Below, one piece after another: positions 57,469 to 64,000 of a stretch of 64,000 nucleotides of DNA (its first letter is position 1; the number at the start of each line of letters is the position of its first letter). Source of the stretch: Pseudomonas syringae CC1557 (GTDB lineage Bacteria > Pseudomonadota > Gammaproteobacteria > Pseudomonadales > Pseudomonadaceae); assembly GCF_000452705.1 (NCBI RefSeq), contig NZ_CP007014.1:3597501-3661500 (forward strand), given 5' to 3'. The notes beneath the pieces were generated by a model that saw only the letters and a list, made by a program, of their open reading frames with translations, made no database searches and was not told the origin of the DNA. A program made the translations under genes and the position numbers.

Positions 57469-58712
57469 AAGGTTTTCTCCTGGTCCATCGGATGATTGTT
57501 CTGCTGCTCGATCACTTTCGCCTCCGGCACCACATCACCCGCCCGCAGCGGTTTGAGACGCACGCCATGGACTGGAAACAACCCGGCAATCGCCGGAAAA
57601 CGGCGCAGAAAAAAGAAACTCAACACGATCATCGGCGCACGCCACCATTGACCGCGTGCCGCCCCTTTCAGACTCATCTGGGTGCTGTGCGCAGCCGCAA
57701 GCTCCATCAGATGGTCTTGAAGATGCTGATTGAGGTCTGGATCACGGATGAACAGATTGGCTTCCAGGTTCAACGCCAGGCTCAGCGGATCAAGGTTGCT
57801 GGAGCCCACCGTGGACCAGTCCCGATCAATCAACGCGACCTTGCCATGCAGCGCGCGCTGTTTGTATTCGTGAATGACCACGCCGTCCCGTAGCAGGTAG
57901 GTGTAGGTCAGGCGCGAGCAGACTCGCACGAACGGCATGTCTGGCTGGCCTTGCAGGATCAGCGTGACCTTCACGCCACGGCGCGAGGCATTGCGCAATT
58001 CCCGCAGAAAACGGTAGCTGGGGAAGAAGTAGGCATTGGCCAGGGTAATCCGCTCGGTCGCGCCACGAATCGCCTCAAGGTATTGCTCTTCAATGTCATT
58101 GGTATGCTCACCATTGTCACGCTCGGCGAGCAGCATGCTGGCGTTTCCGGCACGATCAAGCTTGAGCGGGATCGGCGTCAGCTTCGAGCGGACCGCGTCG
58201 CTGAGCATGCCCATCGCACTCTTGTGGATGTCGCCGACAATAGGGCCGCGCACGAGTACCGCGTAATCCTGCTTGGCGGTCAGGCCAGTGTCGGTCATAT
58301 GATCGACGCTGTAATTGATGCCGCCGATAAAACCCAGCTCGCCATCGATCACCACCACCTTGCGGTGCAGGCGGCGGAACAGGTTAGTGCGCATGCCCAT
58401 CAGCCGAGGCCGTGGATCGAACAGTTGGATATGCACGCCAGCGTCGATCATGGTTCTGACAAACGTCGAACTCAAGTCAGAAGTACCGTAATCATCCACC
58501 GTGATGACGACGTTCGCACCATTATTGGCGGCCTCTATCACCGCCTGTTGCAGGCCTTCGCCGATCCGGTCTTCAAAGATAATGAAGGTCTCGATCAGTA
58601 CTTCTTTACGCGCGGCGCGTATGCGCTCGAACACGCTAGTGAAGAAGTCTTCGCCATTGATCAGCAGCTCTACCGAGTTGCCATCGCGCCACTGCCCTGT
58701 CGTATTGTTCAT
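57465..58712 (-). CDS. clsB: Cardiolipin synthase ClsB
   Basis: A 415-residue PLD-superfamily enzyme that makes cardiolipin from phosphatidylglycerol. HKD motifs: [20 protein letters not shown] (about residue 117) and [20 protein letters not shown] (about residue 297). Lacks the N-terminal membrane helices of ClsA, as expected for ClsB (YbhO). The ATG at 58712 follows GGAGTTGACCTT and overlaps the stop of the nuclease-like gene upstream by four bases. The C-terminal part has one hydrophobic stretch ([18 protein letters not shown]). Confidence 0.9.
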   Translation of the reverse strand: MNNTTGQWRDGNSVELLINGEDFFTSVFERIRAARKEVLIETFIIFEDRIGEGLQQAVIEAANNGANVVITVDDYGTSDLSSTFVRTMIDAGVHIQLFDPRPRLMGMRTNLFRRLHRKVVVIDGELGFIGGINYSVDHMTDTGLTAKQDYAVLVRGPIVGDIHKSAMGMLSDAVRSKLTPIPLKLDRAGNASMLLAERDNGEHTNDIEEQYLEAIRGATERITLANAYFFPSYRFLRELRNASRRGVKVTLILQGQPDMPFVRVCSRLTYTYLLRDGVVIHEYKQRALHGKVALIDRDWSTVGSSNLDPLSLALNLEANLFIRDPDLNQHLQDHLMELAAAHSTQMSLKGAARGQWWRAPMIVLSFFFLRRFPAIAGLFPVHGVRLKPLRAGDVVPEAKVIEQQNNHPMDQEKTL

Positions 58713-59494
58713 AAGGTCAACTCCACCGCCAGGGGTGCATGATCGGAAAGGTGAGACCACGGTCGACTCGACAACACTTTCGGTCTGTGGGAAGTCGCGT
58801 TACGTACGTAGATCCGGTCCAGCCGAAGCAACGGCCAACGCGCCGGAAAGCTTCTGGCAGGTGCCCCGAAGCGCTCCACAAAAACCTCGCGCAGTCCGGT
58901 GCCCTGTAACAAGCCATCGGCGCGCTGACGCCAGTCGTTGAAGTCACCGGCGACGATTACCGGTTCACCCTCGGGAAGCCGTTCCATGAGCTCGCCGAGC
59001 AACTTCAATTGCTGACGCCGATGACTCTCAAACAGCCCCAGGTGCACGCACACCGCATGTACCCGGCCAGCGTGCGGTACATCAAGGATGCAGTGCAGCA
59101 AGCCGCGCTGCTCGGTGCCATCGATGGAAATGTCGAGGTTCTCGTGCTGGATGATCGGGTATTTGGACAGCAGCGCGTTACCGTGATCGCCCTCCGGATA
59201 CACCGCATTGCGGCCATAGGCGAAGTCGCTCCACATGGCGTCGGCCAGAAACTCGTACTGCGAAATCGTCGGCCAGCCCTTGACGCTGCGGGCGTGGCTC
59301 AGGTGTTCACCGTGCACCTCCTGAAGAAACACGATATCCGCCGATACACTGCGCACGGCTTCCCGCAACTCTGGAAGAATGAAGCGGCGATTGAAAATGC
59401 CAAAGCCCATGTGCATATTCATGGTCAGTACATTCAATGAAACGTTGGCAGATACCGGCGTTACCGGGCCGGCAGGCGGGTTGGCACTGGTCAA
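58709..59494 (-). CDS. Endonuclease/exonuclease/phosphatase-family protein (YbhP-like)
   Basis: A 261-residue enzyme of the EEP superfamily (DNase I, sphingomyelinase, Mg-dependent phosphodiesterases). Conserved motifs: [20 protein letters not shown] (metal Glu), [25 protein letters not shown] (catalytic Asp and Asn), and [11 protein letters not shown] (catalytic His). E. coli YbhP is its homologue, next to the same two genes. The start is TTG at 59494, backed by AGGAG six bases upstream. It probably acts on a lipid head group or nucleic acid; not decided. Confidence 0.88.
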   Translation of the reverse strand: MTSANPPAGPVTPVSANVSLNVLTMNMHMGFGIFNRRFILPELREAVRSVSADIVFLQEVHGEHLSHARSVKGWPTISQYEFLADAMWSDFAYGRNAVYPEGDHGNALLSKYPIIQHENLDISIDGTEQRGLLHCILDVPHAGRVHAVCVHLGLFESHRRQQLKLLGELMERLPEGEPVIVAGDFNDWRQRADGLLQGTGLREVFVERFGAPARSFPARWPLLRLDRIYVRNATSHRPKVLSSRPWSHLSDHAPLAVELTL

Positions 59495-59698
59495 GACGCG
59501 CTCCTGGGTGAATATTCACGTTATATGAAGCCACCCATGCACACAGGTTCCATTCTGTGCCAATCCTGCTGCCAATCAGCCATATTCAGCGCTGGCGGTA
59601 GCGACCCTGAAAAAAATTCGGCCTAAATGAAACCCATCCCTGCGGCCGAGGGCCTAAACTGCTAACCGAGCCTGCAAAAAGCCACAAGGAATAAAACC

Positions 59699-60238
59699 GT
59701 GGATACACTGACTTCTCAACGCTACAGTTCCCGCGCCCGCTGGCTGCACTGGATCATGGCGATTCTGATTGTACTGGCGTACACGCTGATTCTGAGCCGC
59801 AGCCAATTCAGCAAGGGCTCCGACTACCGCACGCTGGTCGTGCAGAGCCATTTCTGGGTGGGCATTCTGATTCTGGTGATGGCGTTCTTTCGCGTTGCCG
59901 AGCGTCGACGTCACTGCCCGCCCGGCATTACCCCGCCGCTGGGAGGTGTGCTGCGCGCAGCAGCCACCCTGTCGCATTACGCCCTGTATGCGTTTCTGTT
60001 CGCACAGCCCATACTCGGCCTGCTGACGGTGATGGTGGAAAAAGGCGCGTTGCCGATTCCACTCACCGACCTGCAAATACCCTGGCCGCTCCCTACGTCG
60101 GACCATACAGCCGAGTACTTCGAAGACCTGCACAAGTTGCTGGGCAAGATTTTCTACTACGTGATCGGCCTGCATGTGATCGCCGCGCTCTGGCACCATC
60201 TCGTGCGCAAGGACAACACCCTCAAACGCATGCTGTAG
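59699..60238 (+). CDS. Cytochrome b561 family protein
   Basis: A 179-residue inner-membrane diheme cytochrome of the bacterial b561 type. Four transmembrane segments with heme His in RARWLHWIMAILIVL, VVQSHFWVGILILVM, and the C-terminal YVIGLHVIAALWHHLV. It moves electrons between the quinone pool and an acceptor, often superoxide in CybB-like proteins. The start is GTG at 59699, with AAGGAATAAAACC upstream. Convergent with the MTIP gene, with one base between stop codons. Confidence 0.88.
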   Translation: MDTLTSQRYSSRARWLHWIMAILIVLAYTLILSRSQFSKGSDYRTLVVQSHFWVGILILVMAFFRVAERRRHCPPGITPPLGGVLRAAATLSHYALYAFLFAQPILGLLTVMVEKGALPIPLTDLQIPWPLPTSDHTAEYFEDLHKLLGKIFYYVIGLHVIAALWHHLVRKDNTLKRML

Positions 60239-60239
60239 C

Positions 60240-60989
<750 letters not shown>

Positions 60990-62000
60990 TTAATCGATCA
61001 GTTGGGCGGCGCGCAACGCCTGTAGCGCGGCCAGCCAGCGTGGATGTTGCCGATATTCAGTGCCGAAAGTTGCCTGACCCTGCATGCGGGCGATACGGGG
61101 CGAAGGTTTGACCTTCATGCGTTGCGCCGCACTGAGCGCCAGCTCTGCGGCTGCGCGGTCGTTGCACACCAGCCCCATGTCACAGCCAGCAGTCAGCGCA
61201 GCTTCGATCCGGCTGGCGGCATCACCCACCACATGGGCACCGGCCATAGAAAGATCATCACTGAAGATAACACCGTCGAATTTCAGTTCATCGCGCAGGA
61301 TGTCCTGCAGCCAGCGCCTTGAAAAACCCGCAGGCTGTGAATCGACTTTCGGGTAGATGACATGGGCGGGCATCACTGCCGCCAGTTGCTGGCTCAGGCG
61401 TGCAAACGGCACCAGGTCATTGGCGCGTAACTGTTCCAGACTGCGCTCATCATTGGGGATGGCCACATGAGAGTCGGCCTCAGCCCAACCATGCCCTGGG
61501 AAATGCTTGCCGGTGGCGGCCATGCCCGCCGCGTTCATGCCACGAATAAAGGCACCTGCCAACAAGGCAGCCCGCTCGGGATCACCCTCGAACGAGCGCG
61601 TCCCGACGACCGCGCTGCGCTGGTAGTCCAGATCCAGCACCGGAGCAAAACTCAGGTCCAGCCCGACTGCCAGTACTTCAGCTGCCATCACCCAGCCGCA
61701 CTGTTCGGCCAGCGACTCTGCATCAGGCTTGTCGGCAATTGCGCGCATTGGCGGCAGACGCACGAAACCCTGTCGCAGGCGCTGCACCCGACCGCCCTCC
61801 TGGTCCACGGCCAGTAGCAGGTCCGGCCGAATGGCACGAATCGACGCGCTCAGCTCACGCACCTGACGCGGATGCTCGATATTACGGGCGAAGATAATCA
61901 AGCCGCCCACTTCGGGCTGGCGCAGAAACTGACGGTCTTCGCTGGTCAACCATGTACCGGCGACGTCGACCATCAGGGAGCCTTGAAGGCCAGAACTCAT
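60990..62000 (-). CDS. nagZ: Beta-N-acetylglucosaminidase NagZ
   Basis: A 336-residue cytoplasmic GH3 enzyme that removes N-acetylglucosamine from anhydro-muropeptides in cell-wall recycling, and so influences ampC-type control. Signatures: GGLIIFARNIEHPRQV, LLLAVDQEGGRVQRLR, KHFPGHGWAEADSH (the GHGxxxxDSH motif with catalytic His) and VIFSDDLSMAGA with the nucleophile Asp. The ATG at 62000 follows AAGGGTTTTTCT; an in-frame start 18 bases earlier lacks support. About 95 bp after psrA. Confidence 0.93.
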   Translation of the reverse strand: MSSGLQGSLMVDVAGTWLTSEDRQFLRQPEVGGLIIFARNIEHPRQVRELSASIRAIRPDLLLAVDQEGGRVQRLRQGFVRLPPMRAIADKPDAESLAEQCGWVMAAEVLAVGLDLSFAPVLDLDYQRSAVVGTRSFEGDPERAALLAGAFIRGMNAAGMAATGKHFPGHGWAEADSHVAIPNDERSLEQLRANDLVPFARLSQQLAAVMPAHVIYPKVDSQPAGFSRRWLQDILRDELKFDGVIFSDDLSMAGAHVVGDAASRIEAALTAGCDMGLVCNDRAAAELALSAAQRMKVKPSPRIARMQGQATFGTEYRQHPRWLAALQALRAAQLID

Positions 62001-62095
62001 AGAAAAACCCTTACACACCAGTGCCTATGTCCAATCCGGGCATGGTGCTTGATCCTGAAGCGCGACGCAATGCGAGGGGGTACGCCGCCAGGCCC

Positions 62096-62812
62096 TCAGG
62101 CCTTGGCGACCGCAGGTGTGCCGGAGCTGCTTTTGGTCCGCGGCCTGAGCTGGGCGGCGATCATGCCAGGATCGGTGACGCCGGTGTCGGCACGCATGCC
62201 GGCAGCCAGAAACGGGACCATCAGGCGCATAACCTGTTCGATCGAGGTGTTGACGCCAAAGTCGGTCTCGGCAATCGCTCGCAAGGCCTTGATGCCAGAC
62301 ATGCTGAACGCTGCCGCGCCGAGCATGAAATGCACACGCCAGAACAGCTCGATGGGCGGGATACGAGGGGCGGCTTCGTTGACCAGCGTCATGTAGCGAC
62401 GAAACACCTTGCCGTACATGTCTTCCAGATAGCGACGCAAGTGCCCCTGGCTCTGGCTGAATGCCAGTCCCAGCAAACGCATAAAAATCGACAGATCATT
62501 GTTGCTGCGCGGCTGCACAACCAGCGCCTGCTCGACAAGGATTTCCAGCAGCTCTTCGAGACTCGGCTTGTGCTCGGGCCTGGCCTGACGACGCTCCAGC
62601 TCGCGGTCGAGGCTGATGCAGAACGGACCGAGAAAGCGTGAGAAAACCGCCTGGATGAGCGCCTTTTTCGAGCCGAAGTGATAATTCACCGCAGCCAGAT
62701 TGACCGAAGCCTTGCTGGTGATGAGACGCAAGGAAGTTTCAGCGAAACCTTTCTCTGCGAACAGCTGTTCTGCAGCATCAAGAATGCGTTCAACGGTTTC
62801 CGACTGGGCCAT
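62096..62812 (-). CDS. psrA: TetR-family regulator PsrA
   Basis: A 238-residue TetR-type regulator that responds to long-chain fatty acids, activates rpoS and represses fatty-acid oxidation genes and itself in pseudomonads. Helix-turn-helix in the first 50 residues (ETVERILDAAEQLFAEKGF, SVNLAAVNYHFGSKKALIQA). The C-terminal ligand domain is alpha-helical. Position between lexA and nagZ is the same as in P. aeruginosa. An autoregulatory operator lies 15 bp upstream of the start. Confidence 0.93.
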   Translation of the reverse strand: MAQSETVERILDAAEQLFAEKGFAETSLRLITSKASVNLAAVNYHFGSKKALIQAVFSRFLGPFCISLDRELERRQARPEHKPSLEELLEILVEQALVVQPRSNNDLSIFMRLLGLAFSQSQGHLRRYLEDMYGKVFRRYMTLVNEAAPRIPPIELFWRVHFMLGAAAFSMSGIKALRAIAETDFGVNTSIEQVMRLMVPFLAAGMRADTGVTDPGMIAAQLRPRTKSSSGTPAVAKA

Positions 62813-62826
62813 GGCTCTCTGCCTAA

Positions 62827-62840
62827 CAAACGAACGTTTG
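62827..62840. promoter_or_regulatory. PsrA operator
   Basis: CAAACGAACGTTTG, a perfect dyad that fits the published PsrA box pattern (G/C)AAAC-N2-4-GTTT(G/C). A weaker half site GAAACATACGTATC overlaps to the right (62840-62853). Fits autorepression of psrA. Confidence 0.75.
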
Positions 62841-63024
62841 AAACATACGTATCAGGCAGCCCGCTTGTCAAGCAGGCCCGTTCATTTTATGGCTGAACAG
62901 TCACAAACACAGGTGTTGAATGATGGAATGCAACTGAAAGCAGCTTCCTTATACGCACTTTGGCGCACGCATCTGCAACCACTCGGCGGTGAAACTGAAA
63001 TGGATGATTGCCAATGGGCTTTCA

Positions 63025-63040
63025 CTGTATATAATCCCAG
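63025..63040 (+). promoter_or_regulatory. LexA (SOS) box 1
   Basis: CTGTATATAATCCCAG fits CTG-N10-CAG; it lies 31 bp upstream of the lexA start. With box 2 it gives tight autoregulation. Confidence 0.85.
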
Positions 63041-63043
63041 TCA

Positions 63044-63059
63044 CTGTATAAAAAGCCAG
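63044..63059 (+). promoter_or_regulatory. LexA (SOS) box 2
   Basis: CTGTATAAAAAGCCAG fits CTG-N10-CAG and is 4 bp from box 1. Tandem boxes ahead of lexA are usual in enteric bacteria and pseudomonads. Confidence 0.85.
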
Positions 63060-63070
63060 AGCGCCCCCTC

Positions 63071-63679
63071 ATGATCAAACTGACGCCACGCCAGGCTGAA
63101 ATCCTGGGTTTCATCAAACGCTGCCTCGAAGACAACGGCTTCCCGCCGACACGCGCGGAAATTGCTCAGGAACTGGGGTTCAAATCACCCAACGCAGCGG
63201 AAGAACACCTCAAGGCACTGGCTCGCAAGGGCGCCATCGAAATGACCCCAGGGGCCTCACGCGGTATCCGCATCCCTGGCTTCGAAGCCCGTGCCGACGA
63301 AAGCAGCCTGCCGGTCATCGGCCGTGTCGCTGCCGGTGCGCCGATTCTGGCTCAGCAGCACATAGAAGAGTCCTGCAACATCAACCCGGCCTTCTTTCAC
63401 CCAAGCGCCAACTACCTGCTGCGCGTTCACGGCATGAGCATGAAGGACGTCGGTATTCTGGATGGCGACCTGCTGGCCGTGCACACCACCCGTGAGGCAC
63501 GCAACGGCCAGATTGTAGTGGCCCGCATTGGTGACGAAGTGACCGTCAAGCGCTTCAAACGGGAAGGCAGCAAGGTCTGGCTGCTGGCTGAAAACCCTGA
63601 TTTCGCACCCATCGAGGTGGATCTCAAGGATCAGGAACTGGTGATCGAAGGTTTGAGCGTCGGCGTCATTCGCCGCTAA
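63071..63679 (+). CDS. lexA: SOS repressor LexA
   Basis: A 202-residue repressor of the DNA damage response. N-terminal winged helix (1-70, [38 protein letters not shown]). The self-cleavage site is Ala-Gly in [11 protein letters not shown] (about residue 85); catalytic Ser in [15 protein letters not shown] and Lys in [25 protein letters not shown] (serine-lysine dyad). RecA-stimulated autocleavage relieves repression. Two SOS boxes precede it, and sulA follows after 10 bp, likely in the same transcript. Confidence 0.96.
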   Translation: MIKLTPRQAEILGFIKRCLEDNGFPPTRAEIAQELGFKSPNAAEEHLKALARKGAIEMTPGASRGIRIPGFEARADESSLPVIGRVAAGAPILAQQHIEESCNINPAFFHPSANYLLRVHGMSMKDVGILDGDLLAVHTTREARNGQIVVARIGDEVTVKRFKREGSKVWLLAENPDFAPIEVDLKDQELVIEGLSVGVIRR

Positions 63680-63689
63680 AGGAGACGTT

Positions 63690-64000
63690 ATGCAGTTCCA
63701 TCAAGCACCGCATTCGCAATTGCCATTATTCGAGGCGTTTATGGCTCAGCCCATCGCCCCGATGCTTGCAGACGCAGTCGAAACACCCTGGAGCAACGAG
63801 CCAGAAGTTTTCAGTGAGCTGTCTTTGCGCGGTGCAGCCGGGAACTGCCTCAATCTTCTGGCGCCCATCCTCAGAGATTTGAGTGAAGAGACAGACGCTC
63901 GCTGGCTGACCCTGATCGCGCCGCCCTCAAGCCTCACACAGACCTGGCTGCGTGATGCAGGGCTGAACCGGGAGCGAATCCTGCTGCTTCAGCCGCGTGG
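63690..64000 (+). CDS. sulA: SOS cell-division inhibitor SulA (3' end outside window)
   Basis: The frame opens with ATG at 63690 (GGAG upstream) and runs off the right edge after 103 codons. Visible sequence: MQFHQAPHSQLPLFEAFMAQ at the start and later FSELSLRGAAGNCLNLLAPI, LTLIAPPSSLTQTWLRDAGL and RERILLLQPRG, matching Pseudomonas SulA and its position after lexA. SulA blocks FtsZ assembly during SOS. The conserved C-terminal end is outside the window, so integrity cannot be judged. Confidence 0.88.
   Translation, partial: MQFHQAPHSQLPLFEAFMAQPIAPMLADAVETPWSNEPEVFSELSLRGAAGNCLNLLAPILRDLSEETDARWLTLIAPPSSLTQTWLRDAGLNRERILLLQPR

Noticed and set aside
62700..63074. 124-codon frame between psrA and lexA
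   Set aside because: It runs across the psrA coding start, the PsrA operator and both SOS boxes; no coding character.

Overview
The window looks like a chromosomal segment of a fluorescent pseudomonad, most likely the Pseudomonas syringae group. The gene order sulA-lexA-psrA-nagZ-MTIP at the right end is the typical Pseudomonas arrangement. Base composition is about 58-60 % GC with strongly G/C-ending codons, and the intergenic regions carry Pseudomonas-type REP-like hairpins and long dispersed repeats. About 56 protein genes are supported. I saw no rRNA, tRNA, CRISPR array, prophage or complete insertion sequence.

Layout. 1-6.3 kb: an EamA/RhtA exporter (cut by the window edge), a small lipoprotein, an M24 aminopeptidase, a cysteine desulfurase, the FMN reductase ssuE behind a sigma54-type promoter, a LysE exporter and a second lipoprotein. 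6.4-10.5 kb: a LysR regulator divergent from a two-subunit CoA-transferase and an AtoE-type transporter. 10.5-16.3 kb: a monooxygenase-like protein coupled to an amidotransferase-like protein, a D-2-hydroxyacid dehydrogenase, periplasmic GlpQ and a TonB-dependent siderophore receptor. 17-22 kb: pssA, then the Ku-LigD end-joining pair. 22.2-24.5 kb: alkanesulfonate monooxygenase plus the sigma54 activator SfnR. 25-28 kb: an FAD oxidoreductase, an XRE-cupin regulator and a DMT exporter. 28.3-34.4 kb: a six-gene Mrp cation/proton antiporter operon, each gene overlapping the next by 1-4 bases. 34.4-39.6 kb: a TTG-start hypothetical protein, a DUF2789 protein, an orphan Tle1-like T6SS lipase, an unusual chemoreceptor and a DksA paralogue without a zinc site. 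39.9-56.3 kb: a complete myo-inositol uptake and breakdown locus (ABC transporter, two Gfo/Idh dehydrogenases, iolH-like, iolD, iolI, mmsA, iolB, iolE, an iolC fusion) divergent from an RpiR-type regulator. 56.4-60.2 kb: a ybhP-clsB-ybhN membrane-lipid operon and a cytochrome b561. 60.2-64 kb: MTIP, nagZ, psrA with its operator, lexA with two SOS boxes and the start of sulA.

Systems that join up across the window. (1) Sulfur scavenging: ssuE at 4.7 kb and msuD-sfnR at 22-24 kb are 17 kb apart, but both have a -24/-12 promoter, and sfnR encodes a sigma54 activator. (2) Inositol: a GGAA-N6-TTCY motif lies upstream of both the transporter and the catabolic operon, next to the RpiR regulator gene.

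The most unusual sequence feature is a long intergenic repeat present twice (about 16.44-16.79 and 24.50-25.01 kb). It folds into several helices that keep pairing through compensating base changes. One copy is interrupted by a 159-bp MITE-like insertion with 17-bp terminal inverted repeats and a GGCC target duplication.
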